From: Burkholderiales bacterium
GTDB taxonomy: Bacteria > Pseudomonadota > Gammaproteobacteria > Burkholderiales > Burkholderiaceae_C
DNA: 43,809 nucleotides
Reading direction: 5' to 3'
Assembly (NCBI GenBank): GCA_028868895.1
Contig: JAGWTP010000022.1
Span: forward strand, 1-43,809
The notes under the pieces are model-generated. The model saw only the letters and a program-made list of their open reading frames with translations. It ran no database searches and was not told where the DNA came from. Shown here one piece after another: positions 8,347-20,118 of this stretch. Both the position numbers and the translations under genes were made by a program. Position 1 is the first letter of the stretch. Each line of letters opens with the position of its first letter.

Positions 8347-10055
8347 TCCGAGAACACGAAGACGGCGCCGCCTTCAGGAGTGGCTTCGGTCATCTTCTTG
8401 CCGACATCGCCGAGGAAGGCCGGGATCGACGCGGTGCGCCCGACCACCACGGCCACGTACTGCTTGCCGTCGACCGCGAAGCTGACCGGGCCGGCGCCGA
8501 TGCCCGAACCGAGCGGAACCTTCCACAGCTCCTTGCCGCTCTTGGCATCGAAGGCGCGGAACACGCCGTGCAGGTCGCCCCAGAAGGTCAGGCCGCCGGC
8601 GGTCGTGAGGGTGCCGCCGTTGAAAGGCAGGTCGGTCTTCACGCCCCAGACCTTCTTCTGCGCGACCGGGTCCCAGGCCAGCAACTCACCCATGTAGCCG
8701 CCGGGGCCGGGCATGGTCGGAAAGTCGGCGCCGAGATAGAACACGCCCTTGCGGTAGTTGACCTCGGAGACCGACCAGTCCATGCAGACGTTGTTGCTCG
8801 GGATGTAGACCAGGCCGGTCTGCGGATTGAACGACATCGGCTGCCAGTTCTTGCCGCCGATCAGGTTCGGGCAGATGTTCTTGGCAGGATGGTTCGGGCC
8901 CGGGCGCTTGTCCGGGTCGCCGTCGGGCTTGCCGGTGGCGATGTCGATCTTCGAGGCCCAGTTCGTCGGCACGTACTTTTCCGCCGAGATGATCTTGCCG
9001 GTGTCGCGGTTGACCACGTAGAAGAAGCCATTGCGGTCGGCCTTCATGTAGACGGGCGTCTTCTTGCCCGCGATCGTCAGGTCGGCCAGCACCAGTTCGT
9101 TGACGCCGTCGTAGTCCCAGGCATCCTCGGGCGTGGCCTGCACCCACCACTTGATCTTGCCGGTGTCGGCGTCGAACGCGACCGTGCTCGACGAGTAGAG
9201 GTTGGTCAGCTTGCCGTAGTTGTTGTCGCCGGTGCTGCGCACCGCCGAGTTCCACGGGCCAGGGTTGGAGGTGCCCCAGAGGATCGTGTTGGTCTTCGGG
9301 TCGAACGAGCCGACCAGCCAGGGCGCGGCGCCGCCGTGCTGCCAGCTGTCGCCCTTCCAGGAGTCGTTGTTGGCTTCACCGGGGCCGGGCACCGTCCAGG
9401 TCTTCCAGACTTCCTTGCCGGTGTTCACGTCATAGGCCTGCAGGCTGCCGCGCGCGCCGTATTCGCCGCCACCGAAGCCGGTGATCACCATGTTGCGCAC
9501 CACCAGCGGCGGCGAAGTGATCACCGAACCCTGCTTGTAGTCGACGACGGTCGTCGTCCACAGTTCCTTGCCGGTCGCGGCATCGACCGCGGACAGCTTG
9601 CCGTCGAGGCGGCCGACGAAGATCTTGCCGTCGGCATAGGTCACGCCGCGGTTGTTGACGTCGCAGCAGGCGTACTGCAGCGTGTCGTCGGGGATGTCGG
9701 GCTGGTAGGTCCACTTGCGCTCGCCGGTCTTGGCGTTGAGCGCGTAGACGTACTTCGGCCCCCAGGAAGTGCTCACGTACATCGTGTCGCCGATGACGAT
9801 CGGCGAGGACTCGTTGGAGCGCAGCGAACCGAGCTGGAACGAGTAGGCGAGCTTGAGCTTGCCGACGTTGGCGGTGTTGATCTGCTTCAGCGGCGAGAAG
9901 CGCGTGTTGTCGTAGCCGCGGCTGTACATCGGCCAGGCATTGGGGTCGTCGGCCTTGGCCGTGCCATCGGCCGCATAGGCCGTGGTGCCGAGCGAGCCTG
10001 TGACCAGCGCGGTCGCGGCGACGCCGAGCAAGAAGGCGGTGGATCTTTGGATCAT
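8343..10055 (-). CDS. PQQ-dependent alcohol dehydrogenase, lanthanide-type signature
   Basis: 570 residues. A periplasmic quinoprotein that oxidises alcohols to aldehydes and passes electrons to cytochrome c. The ATG at 10055 is preceded by GGAGA and gives a signal peptide of about 29 residues. Eight-bladed propeller repeats (AxDAxTGKxLW) run throughout. The vicinal disulfide Cys130-Cys131 is present. Metal and PQQ residues include Glu198 (GGGEYG), Asn264 (GTSNPGPW), catalytic Asp314 and, two residues on, Asp316 in WDYDG. In calcium enzymes the +2 residue is Ala or Ser. Asp at this place is the diagnostic extra lanthanide ligand of XoxF and PedH/ExaF. The overall sequence is of the ethanol dehydrogenase type; the true substrate range cannot be read. 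Operon partners follow downstream. Confidence 0.95.
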   Translation of the reverse strand: MIQRSTAFLLGVAATALVTGSLGTTAYAADGTAKADDPNAWPMYSRGYDNTRFSPLKQINTANVGKLKLAYSFQLGSLRSNESSPIVIGDTMYVSTSWGPKYVYALNAKTGERKWTYQPDIPDDTLQYACCDVNNRGVTYADGKIFVGRLDGKLSAVDAATGKELWTTTVVDYKQGSVITSPPLVVRNMVITGFGGGEYGARGSLQAYDVNTGKEVWKTWTVPGPGEANNDSWKGDSWQHGGAAPWLVGSFDPKTNTILWGTSNPGPWNSAVRSTGDNNYGKLTNLYSSSTVAFDADTGKIKWWVQATPEDAWDYDGVNELVLADLTIAGKKTPVYMKADRNGFFYVVNRDTGKIISAEKYVPTNWASKIDIATGKPDGDPDKRPGPNHPAKNICPNLIGGKNWQPMSFNPQTGLVYIPSNNVCMDWSVSEVNYRKGVFYLGADFPTMPGPGGYMGELLAWDPVAQKKVWGVKTDLPFNGGTLTTAGGLTFWGDLHGVFRAFDAKSGKELWKVPLGSGIGAGPVSFAVDGKQYVAVVVGRTASIPAFLGDVGKKMTEATPEGGAVFVFSE

Positions 10056-10307
10056 GGGGTCGTCTCCGGGTGATGATGGGTTATGAAGCTCTTGGTGGCC
10101 TCGATGAATTGCATGCCTCGATCGACGCGCGATTTCGAGCATGACGACTCAAGCTTTGCAGTGCGAGTGAGCGATTGCAATCTCGGGTGTCTACCTATTC
10201 GATGCCCTGGCTTGGTGGGGTGTTAATCCCCGAAGCCTGTTCCATGGTGAATCAATCGGTGTCGGGATGTACGCGCGCCGCGGCACAGCGGCCGCGGCTC
10301 TGCGGGT
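10056..10307. other. Intergenic region upstream of the PQQ dehydrogenase
   Basis: 252 bp between the aldehyde dehydrogenase stop and the dehydrogenase start. It must hold the promoter of the PQQ operon. I looked for a sigma-54 element (GG-N10-GC) pointing left and found none. A 7-bp stem, GCCGCGG/CCGCGGC with an 8-base loop (10277-10298), follows the aldehyde dehydrogenase stop but lacks a U-tract, so it is at best a weak terminator. Confidence 0.4.
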
Positions 10308-11828
<1,521 letters not shown>

Positions 11829-11905
11829 GGTTTCGAGTCTCCGTCCGGTTGGGGTGGAAAGGTCGCCGCACAATCCGGATACCGCGCAGCGTCTCGAAGC
11901 TCCTT

Positions 11906-11923
11906 TCGCATGGGGCGTGCCAG
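11906..11923 (-). promoter_or_regulatory. Sigma-54 promoter for the aldehyde dehydrogenase gene
   Basis: Read on the minus strand the element is CTGGCACGCCCCATGCGA. It has the invariant GG (-24) and GC (-12) exactly ten bases apart and matches TGGCACG-N4-TTGC at all but one of the conserved positions. Transcription would start near 11895, leaving a leader of about 65 bases before the ATG at 11828. The divergent sigma-54 activator and the inverted repeat 53 bp upstream support it. Confidence 0.82.
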
Positions 11924-11974
11924 GCCGGGTTGAGCACCGGAGTCGCGATCCGGCGCATGAATCCGGCCAGATGC

Positions 11975-12021
11975 GTGTCAGGTGTTCACCCCGGCGCTGT
12001 GCTGCGGTGAACACCTGTCAC
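11975..12021. repeat. Inverted repeat, likely activator-binding (enhancer) site
   Basis: The arms are GTGTCAGGTGTTCACC (11975-11990) and GGTGAACACCTGTCAC (12006-12021), complementary at 15 of 16 positions with a 15-base spacer. The centres of the arms are 31 bp apart, about three helical turns on one DNA face. The site lies 53-99 bp upstream of the sigma-54 promoter and 125 bp before the AcoR-type gene. It is the best candidate upstream activating sequence for that protein and could also mediate its autoregulation. A transcriptional hairpin is less likely because the loop is long and no U-tract follows. Confidence 0.7.
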
Positions 12022-12145
12022 GAAACAGAACAGTCGGGGGGTCGCTTTGCGTTGAACCGCTTGCCGGCAGACGGTTCGTCGATAGACTGAATCGACAGCG
12101 CGTCGGCGCGTCGCCGGGCCCGCCAGAGGCCCGCAAGGAGACAAG

Positions 12146-14083
<1,938 letters not shown>

Positions 14084-14160
14084 CCGGCTGGGCGCATCGC
14101 CGCCGGCCCCGATCCTGGAGCGCTGCGGCCCGGCGGCAAGCGCCGCGAGCCGCCGACCGT

Positions 14161-14859
14161 TCACGCCGCGTACAGCGCCTGCGGCCCCGGCAGCCAGCGC
14201 CACTGGCCGGGCGCCAGGTCGTGCGGCAGATCGAGTGCACCGTAGCGGCTGCGGTGCAGGCGCTGCACCGTGTTGCCGGCCGCGGCCACCATGCGCTTGA
14301 CCTGGTGGTACTTGCCTTCGAGCAGCGTCAGGCGCAGTGCGTGCGCGCCGGTGGCTTCGCAGGCGGCGGCGCGCACCGGCAGCGGGTCGTCGTGCAGCAC
14401 CACGCCACGCCGAAGTTCGTCGATCTGCGCGTCGGTGACCGGCTCGATGGTCTCGATCTCGTAGACCTTGGGCACGTGCTTCTTCGGAGACGTCAGGCGG
14501 TGGATCAGTGCGCCGTCGTCGGTGAGCAGCAGCAGACCGGTGGTGTCTTCGTCGAGCCGGCCCACCGGCTGCAGACCGCGCACGCGCAGCGGCACCGGCA
14601 GCAGGCTGATCACGCTCGGGTGGTGCTTGGGTTTCTGCGAGCACTCGTAGCCGGCGGGCTTGTTCAGCAGCACCAGCGCGCGGGCGTGGTACGGCCAGCG
14701 CTCGCCGCGCACGTCGAACACCAGGCCGTCGGGCGCGACCTCGAGGAACGGGTCGTCGCAGACCGCACCGTCGAGCCGGACGTGGCCACCGAGGATCAGT
14801 CCCTCGCATTCGCGGCGCGCGCCGAAGCCCTGCGAATACAGCACCTGGGACAGCTTCAT
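14161..14859 (-). CDS. rsuA: 16S rRNA pseudouridine(516) synthase
   Basis: 232 residues, the family length. It isomerises a uridine of 16S rRNA to pseudouridine during ribosome assembly. An S4 RNA-binding domain is at 1-50 (MKLSQVLYSQGFGARRECEGLI). The catalytic domain follows with LLNKPAGYECS and the active-site Asp in GRLDEDTTGLLLLTDDG, then EGKYHQVKRM. The RsuA branch is chosen over RluB/RluE because of the short S4 part and the GYECSQK motif. It is convergent with the sigma-54 activator; the 77 bp between them show no clear terminator. It is a housekeeping gene unrelated to its neighbours. Confidence 0.92.
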   Translation of the reverse strand: MKLSQVLYSQGFGARRECEGLILGGHVRLDGAVCDDPFLEVAPDGLVFDVRGERWPYHARALVLLNKPAGYECSQKPKHHPSVISLLPVPLRVRGLQPVGRLDEDTTGLLLLTDDGALIHRLTSPKKHVPKVYEIETIEPVTDAQIDELRRGVVLHDDPLPVRAAACEATGAHALRLTLLEGKYHQVKRMVAAAGNTVQRLHRSRYGALDLPHDLAPGQWRWLPGPQALYAA

Positions 14860-14893
14860 GCGAGCAGGGCGCGCGCGCCGCGGGCACCCACGG

Positions 14894-15583
14894 TCATGGT
14901 GCCACCCGGTGCGGGTCGAGCAACGCGAGCGATTCGGCGTGGTGCGTCTGGCGGGCGATGTCGAGCGCGTTCAGGCCGCGGTCGTCGCGCAGGTCGGTGC
15001 GGGCGCCGCGCGCGAGCAGCAGCCTGACCACGTCGGCGTGGCCTTGGCCGGCCGCCCACATCAGCAGCGTCAGTCGGTGCTCGTAGGTGGCGTTGACATC
15101 GATGCCGCTGGCCAGCAGTGCGTCGACGGCGGCGGCGTGGCCGCGGCCGGCCGCATAGACGATCGCCGGCTTGTTCATGCGGTCCACCGGCTCGGTGCGC
15201 GCGCCTGCTGCGAGCAGCCGCTTGACCAGTTCGGCGTTGCCGGCGTAGCTCGCCGCCATCAATGGCGTGACCCCTTCGATCGATGCCATCGAGATGTCGG
15301 CGCCATTGCGCAGCATGACCTCGGCCAGCGGCAGGTTGCCCTTCTCGCAGGCCAGCAGCAGCGCGGTCTTGCCCATCCGATTGCGCGAGTTGGGCACGGC
15401 CCCCTGCGCCAGCACGCGCTCGACCTGGGCGATATCGGCCTGGCGCGCGCCGACCAGCAGCTGCGCGTTGAGGTTGGGGTTGCTGGCGGCCTGCGCATGA
15501 GCGCCAGCGGTCGGCAAGGCGATGGCGAAGGCGCAGACCCATGCGAACAACGACTTGTGGGATTGACTTGAAAGGCGTTTCAT
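14894..15583 (-). CDS. Exported ankyrin-repeat protein
   Basis: 229 residues. A signal peptide (about 1-31, ending GAHAQA) is followed by five to six ankyrin repeats of 33 residues. Typical pieces are GKTALLLACEKGNLPLAEVML, shown here as GKTALLLACEKG and NLPLAEVML, then GVTPLMAASYAGNAELVKRL split likewise as GVTPLMAAS and ELVKRLL, and LTLLMWAAGQGHADVV. No enzymatic domain is present, so it is probably a periplasmic protein-binding scaffold. It is divergent from the second PQQ dehydrogenase across a 216-bp gap, and may be co-regulated with it. Ankyrin proteins of this kind also occur beside catalases, where they help periplasmic enzymes, but the partner here is not known. Confidence 0.85.
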   Translation of the reverse strand: MKRLSSQSHKSLFAWVCAFAIALPTAGAHAQAASNPNLNAQLLVGARQADIAQVERVLAQGAVPNSRNRMGKTALLLACEKGNLPLAEVMLRNGADISMASIEGVTPLMAASYAGNAELVKRLLAAGARTEPVDRMNKPAIVYAAGRGHAAAVDALLASGIDVNATYEHRLTLLMWAAGQGHADVVRLLLARGARTDLRDDRGLNALDIARQTHHAESLALLDPHRVAP

Positions 15584-15745
15584 GGCGTCACCGAGAAGAT
15601 GGCAAATGGCGCTGTACTGCAGCGAAAGATCCTGTGTTCAGTGGGCCTCAATCTGGCTACGCTTGCAATCGGGGCACGCTCGCAGCGGCTGGGCCAGGCG
15701 ACCACCGGCACAACGGATTGTCTCCAGTAGGGCTGCGACGGTTCC

Positions 15746-15766
15746 CACCACGGCCTTGCCGTGGTG
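15746..15766 (+). promoter_or_regulatory. Perfect hairpin in the leader of the second PQQ dehydrogenase
   Basis: CACCACGGC, loop CTT, GCCGTGGTG: a 9-bp perfect stem with a 3-base loop, ending 33 bases before the ATG at 15800. No U-tract follows, so it is not a classic terminator. It could stabilise the 5' end of the message or serve as a protein-binding palindrome. Confidence 0.5.
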
Positions 15767-15799
15767 CAGACGACGCAACCAATAAACCAGGAGACTGCA

Positions 15800-17533
15800 A
15801 TGAACCAATTGACTTTCGGATCGCGCCGCTGGCGTGCCACCGCCATCGCCGCCGCGCTGAGCGCCATGGCCGCAGGCGCCTTCGGTCAGGCCGAGGTTAC
15901 CGGCCAGGGAACCGCCACCGGGTCGCCGGTGCCCAAGGCCGTGTCCGTCACGCAAGGGCAGCTCGACGGCGCCGCCAAGGACAGCAGCAACTTCCTGCTG
16001 TCCAACATGGACTACGCGCAGACCCGTTACTACCCGGCCACCCAGATCAACACCTCGAACGTCGCCAAGCTGCGCCCGGCGTTCCAGTTCCAGACCGCGG
16101 TGCTGGAGTCGATGGAAACGGCGCCGATCGTGGTCGACGGCGTCATGTACATCACGACCTCGTACAACCACGTGTACGCACTCGACGCCGCGACCGGCAA
16201 GGAGTTCTGGCACTACAAGCACAAGATGGGGGCCGTGACGACCTACTGCTGCGGGCCCAACAACCGCGGCGTGGCGGTGATGGGAGACCGGGTCTACATG
16301 GGCACGCTCGACGCCCGGCTGATCGCGCTCGACGCCAAGACCGGCCAGGTGGTGTGGGCCACCCAGATCGCCGACCCCGAGGCCGGCTATTCCGAGACGA
16401 TGGCGCCCGTGGTCGTGAACGGCAAGGTGCTGATCGGCACCAACGGCGGTGAATACGGCATTCGCGGCTTCGTCAAGGCCTACGACGCGAAGGACGGCAA
16501 GCTGCTGTGGACCTTCAACACCATCCCCGAGACGGGCCAGGAGGGCGTGTGGGCGGTGAACGATGCCACCCACCGCAACCTGCACCGCGACATCGCCGCC
16601 GAGAAGGCGCAGCTCGCCAAGGGTGGCGACTTCTACAAGACGCTGGGTGGCGGCGTCTGGATGTCACCGGCCATCGACCGCGAAACCAACACCGCGTTCT
16701 TCGTCGTCGGCAATCCGAGCCCCGACCTGTACGGTGCCGAGCGCCCCGGCGACAACCTGTACACCGATTCGATGGTTGCGGTCGACCTGAACACCGGTGC
16801 CTACAAGTGGCACTTCCAGTACGTGCCGCACGATGTCTGGGATCTCGACGCGGTCTCGCCGGTGATCCTGACCGAGGCGATGGGCAAGGACGGCAAGATG
16901 CGCAAGGTCGCCATCCACGGCGGCAAGACCGGGCACATCTACGTGCACGACCGCGCCACCGGCGAGCTGATCCGCTTCAGCGACGCGATGATCCCGCAGG
17001 AAAACATGTGGGTGCTGCCGACCAAGGAGGGCGCGCGCATGCTGCCCGGCGCGAACGGCGGGGTCGAATGGAGCCCGATGGCCGTGAACCCGGCGCTGCG
17101 CCTGGCCTACGCCGCCAACCTGAACCAGCCGATGACCTACCACGTCGAAGAAGCCGCCTATCCGGGCGGCAAGCTCTGGCTGGGCGGCGCCTTCAAGGTG
17201 ATCGCCAGCGAGAAGCAGTGGGGTCGGCTGGCGGCCGTCAACCTCGACACCGGCAAGCTGGCGTGGAAGTTCGACACCGAGCAGCCGCTGATCGGCGGCG
17301 TGCTCGCCACCGCCGGCGGCCTGGTGTTCAACGGCGAAGGCAACGGCCTGTTCCGCGCGTTCGACGCCCGCAACGGCAAGATGCTCTGGGAGTACCAGTG
17401 CGGCGCCGGGGTGAACGCGCCGGCGGTGTCGTACACGGTCGGCGGCAAGCAGTACGTCGCGGTGGCTGCGGGTGGCAACACGCAGCTCGACTTCAAACGC
17501 GGCAACTCGGTGATCGTGTTCGCGCTTCCATGA
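15800..17533 (+). CDS. PQQ-dependent dehydrogenase, second type
   Basis: 577 residues. A periplasmic quinoprotein dehydrogenase, clearly different from the enzyme at 8343-10055. The ATG at 15800 follows AGGAGA and yields a signal peptide of about 30 residues. Propeller repeats ([33 protein letters not shown]) run through it. The vicinal disulfide is Cys150-Cys151, with Glu218 in GGEYG and Asn305 in VVGNPSPD as metal ligands. The active site is WDLDA with Asp348 and a second Asp350 two residues on, the position that marks lanthanide-type enzymes. The region after the disulfide ([19 protein letters not shown]) is not seen in the first enzyme. There is no cytochrome domain, but a di-heme cytochrome c gene overlaps its stop. 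The substrate is unknown. Confidence 0.93.
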   Translation: MNQLTFGSRRWRATAIAAALSAMAAGAFGQAEVTGQGTATGSPVPKAVSVTQGQLDGAAKDSSNFLLSNMDYAQTRYYPATQINTSNVAKLRPAFQFQTAVLESMETAPIVVDGVMYITTSYNHVYALDAATGKEFWHYKHKMGAVTTYCCGPNNRGVAVMGDRVYMGTLDARLIALDAKTGQVVWATQIADPEAGYSETMAPVVVNGKVLIGTNGGEYGIRGFVKAYDAKDGKLLWTFNTIPETGQEGVWAVNDATHRNLHRDIAAEKAQLAKGGDFYKTLGGGVWMSPAIDRETNTAFFVVGNPSPDLYGAERPGDNLYTDSMVAVDLNTGAYKWHFQYVPHDVWDLDAVSPVILTEAMGKDGKMRKVAIHGGKTGHIYVHDRATGELIRFSDAMIPQENMWVLPTKEGARMLPGANGGVEWSPMAVNPALRLAYAANLNQPMTYHVEEAAYPGGKLWLGGAFKVIASEKQWGRLAAVNLDTGKLAWKFDTEQPLIGGVLATAGGLVFNGEGNGLFRAFDARNGKMLWEYQCGAGVNAPAVSYTVGGKQYVAVAAGGNTQLDFKRGNSVIVFALP

Positions 17534-18129
17534 GCAACGGTCGATTCGGCGCTACTTCGATGCACCGACTGCTCGCGAGCCTGCTGCTGGTATCGGCAGG
17601 TCTCGCGGCGCAGGCGCAGACGGCCGACGCGGTGCCGCCCAAGGCCGCCGTCTGCGCGGCTTGCCACGGCGCGCAGGGCATACCGACCCAGCCCGCCTAT
17701 CCGATTCTGGCCGGCCAGACCGCGCGCTATTTGTACCTGCAGTTGCTCGACTTCCAGGCCGGGCGGCGCAAGAACGAGATCATGAGCCCGATGGTCGTGG
17801 GCATGACGCGCGACGAAATGCAGGCGCTGGCGAACTATTACGCGCAGCAGAAGCCGCCGGTGCAGAGCTACGTCGGCGACCCTGCCAAGGCGCGCCTGGG
17901 CAAGCTCAAGGCCGACGAAACCCTGTGCACGATGTGCCACCTCGGCGGCTTCACCGGGCAGAACGAGATCCCGCGGGTGGCGGGGCAGAACTACGACTAC
18001 ATCGTCAAGCAGCTCGAGGACTTCAAGGCCCGCCGGCGCACCAACGATGCCGGCAGCATGACCAGCGTTGCCAGCACCTTGAGCGATGCGGACATCGTGA
18101 ACCTGGCGAACTACCTCGTCGGGCTGTAG
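17530..18129 (+). CDS. Di-heme cytochrome c (c4-like), partner of the PQQ dehydrogenase
   Basis: 199 residues. A periplasmic electron carrier. Its ATG overlaps the dehydrogenase stop (ATGA), so the two are translationally coupled; an internal ATG at 17560 would begin the signal peptide directly ([14 protein letters not shown]). Two heme sites are present, CAACH near residue 42 and CTMCH near residue 135, each followed by a cytochrome c fold of about 80-90 residues with conserved [12 protein letters not shown] and [11 protein letters not shown] segments. Met residues in IMSPMVVGM and GSMTSVA can be the sixth ligands. It is the natural electron acceptor for the upstream dehydrogenase. Confidence 0.93.
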   Translation: MSNGRFGATSMHRLLASLLLVSAGLAAQAQTADAVPPKAAVCAACHGAQGIPTQPAYPILAGQTARYLYLQLLDFQAGRRKNEIMSPMVVGMTRDEMQALANYYAQQKPPVQSYVGDPAKARLGKLKADETLCTMCHLGGFTGQNEIPRVAGQNYDYIVKQLEDFKARRRTNDAGSMTSVASTLSDADIVNLANYLVGL

Positions 18130-18204
18130 CGGCACTGCGCGTCGTCAGGGAAAGTGGCGGTTCGCCGGATCGCTACGGTGCGGATGCGGCGGGTGCAATC
18201 GCGC

Positions 18205-20118
18205 TCAGGTGACAGGCCCTGCCGCTGCGTTCGACGGCAGGAACGCGTCGCTGAAACACTGCCCTTCGCCGAGCCCTTGCGCGATGAACGCCGGCACCGC
18301 CGCCTCGACCATCTTCACCGAGCCGCAGACGTAGACCTCGAAGCCGCGCAGGTCCGCAAAGTCGGCGAGCATCGCCTCGTGGACCAGCCCGGTGCGGCCG
18401 GTCCAGCCGTCACCCGGATCGGCGTCAGAGAGCACCGGCACGAGGTGGAAGTTGGCGTGCTCGCGCTGCCACTGCTCGGCGAGTTCGAGCGCGTAGAGGT
18501 CGCGGCGCTGGCGCACGCCCCAGTACAGCCACATCGGGCGCGCCAGGCCGCGCGCGAACGCGTCCTCGACGATGCTCTTGATCGGCGCGAAGCCGGTGGC
18601 CCCGGCGACGAACAGGATCGGCTGCGTGCCCTCGCGCAGCGTGAAGTCGCCCAGCGGGCCCTCGAAGCGCAGCGTGTCGCCGACCTTCATCTGCGTGAAC
18701 ACCCGGCCGGTGAAGCGCCCGCCCGGGATGCGCCGCACGTGCAGCTCGATGTGATCGTCGTGCTGCGGCGGGTTGGCGAACGAGAACGCGCGGCGCTGCC
18801 CGTCGTCGAGCAAGACGTTGACATACTGGCCGGCCTTGAACGCGATGCGCCGGTCCTCGGGCAGCGACAACCGCAGCCGCATCACGTCGTCCGCCAGGCG
18901 CTCCAGGCGCTCGACCCGCGCCACGTGCGCGGCCACCGGCAGGTGCTGCGCTGCGCTGCCGGGCTCGAACTCGATCTCCAGGTCGCCCAGCGGCTTGGCA
19001 CAGCACATCAGCGCCTGGCCCGCGGCGCGCATCGCGTCGGTCAGCACGCCGGGTTGGTAGGCGCCCGGGTCGACCTCACCTTGCAGCACCGTGCACAGGC
19101 ACACGCTGCAGCCGCCGTTGCGGCACTCGTAGGGCAGCGCCAGGCCGGCGCGCAGACCGGCTTCGAGAATCGTCTCGCCCGCGCGCACCGTCAGTGGCTG
19201 CGCGCCCGGATGCACCACGACCTGGTGGACGCGCGCGATGCCGCGGCGCCGGCGCGGCGGCAGCCAGGGCAACGCCACCAGCAAGGCCGTGCCGGCGCCC
19301 ACCAGCGCCCAGACCTGCGCCAGCGGCCACAGGTACAGCAGCGGCAGCAGCGCCAGGTAGAACCAGTCCAGCGCCAGCGTGCCCACGGCCATGCCCAGAT
19401 TCGCCGCACCGCCCTGGCTGAGCGCCGGGCGCACCAACGCGAGTGCCAGCAGCGTCAGCACCAAGCTTGCCATCATCGGCCGGGGCGGGTTCGTCTTTGC
19501 CTTGGGCACGCGCTGCACATGCACCCACAGCAGCAGCAGCACCAGCAGCGGCACGCCGATGTGCATGAATGCGAGCAGCGAGAACAGCCGGTCGTTGACG
19601 CTGCTGGCGTAGATGAAGTTGCGCATCAGCGTGCCGCCGAAGCCCGGCAGCGCGTCGAGCCACTCGAACACCGCGACGACCACGAACTGGGCCACGCGGT
19701 CCCAGGGCAGCATGTAGCCGTTCAGGCCCGAAACGTACACCAGCCAGATCAACGCCACGCCGGTGAACCACGAGAACCAGCGAAAGCCGCGCAGCCGGTC
19801 GAACGCGAAGTGGCGCAGCATGTGCAACATCATCACCAGCACCATCGCGTCGGAGCCGTAGCGGTGCACGCTGCGCAGGATGCCCCCGGCGAACCACTGG
19901 CCGTGCGTCAGCGCCTCGACCGACGCATGCGCTCCGGCGACGCTGGTCTCGAAGAACGCGTACAGGTACAGCCCGCTGCCGGCGACGAGCCAGAACAGGA
20001 AGAAGCCGATCTCGCCCAGGTGGTACAGCGGGTTGAGCCGGTCGCCGAAAGCGGCGTTGAACAGCGCCTCGACGCGCATGAACAACCATCGCAGCAGCGC
20101 CTGCAGTCGACTGATCAT
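18205..20118 (-). CDS. Cytochrome b - [2Fe-2S] ferredoxin - FAD/NAD(P) reductase fusion
   Basis: 637 residues in one uninterrupted frame. Part 1 (about 1-290) is a membrane cytochrome b N-terminal domain with two heme pairs spaced exactly 14 residues: His85/His99 and His186/His200, followed by further membrane segments. Part 2 (about 295-385) is a plant-type [2Fe-2S] ferredoxin with C332-x4-C337-x2-C340 and C372. Part 3 (about 395-625) is a ferredoxin-NADP reductase module: RAFSFAN for FAD, GATGFAPIKS for the nucleotide, and VCGSVKM near the C-terminus. The start ATG at 20118 overlaps the previous stop (ATGA). It could move electrons between NAD(P)H and quinone or the oxidase-like subunits encoded upstream. 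I know no characterised protein with this layout; each domain call is secure, the function is inferred. Confidence 0.92.
   Translation of the reverse strand: MISRLQALLRWLFMRVEALFNAAFGDRLNPLYHLGEIGFFLFWLVAGSGLYLYAFFETSVAGAHASVEALTHGQWFAGGILRSVHRYGSDAMVLVMMLHMLRHFAFDRLRGFRWFSWFTGVALIWLVYVSGLNGYMLPWDRVAQFVVVAVFEWLDALPGFGGTLMRNFIYASSVNDRLFSLLAFMHIGVPLLVLLLLWVHVQRVPKAKTNPPRPMMASLVLTLLALALVRPALSQGGAANLGMAVGTLALDWFYLALLPLLYLWPLAQVWALVGAGTALLVALPWLPPRRRRGIARVHQVVVHPGAQPLTVRAGETILEAGLRAGLALPYECRNGGCSVCLCTVLQGEVDPGAYQPGVLTDAMRAAGQALMCCAKPLGDLEIEFEPGSAAQHLPVAAHVARVERLERLADDVMRLRLSLPEDRRIAFKAGQYVNVLLDDGQRRAFSFANPPQHDDHIELHVRRIPGGRFTGRVFTQMKVGDTLRFEGPLGDFTLREGTQPILFVAGATGFAPIKSIVEDAFARGLARPMWLYWGVRQRRDLYALELAEQWQREHANFHLVPVLSDADPGDGWTGRTGLVHEAMLADFADLRGFEVYVCGSVKMVEAAVPAFIAQGLGEGQCFSDAFLPSNAAAGPVT

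Noticed and set aside
15590-15700. Sigma-54-like promoter before the second PQQ dehydrogenase
   Set aside because: Candidates with GG and GC are present (for example TGGCTACGCTTGCA) but the spacing is 8 or 9 bases, not the required 10.
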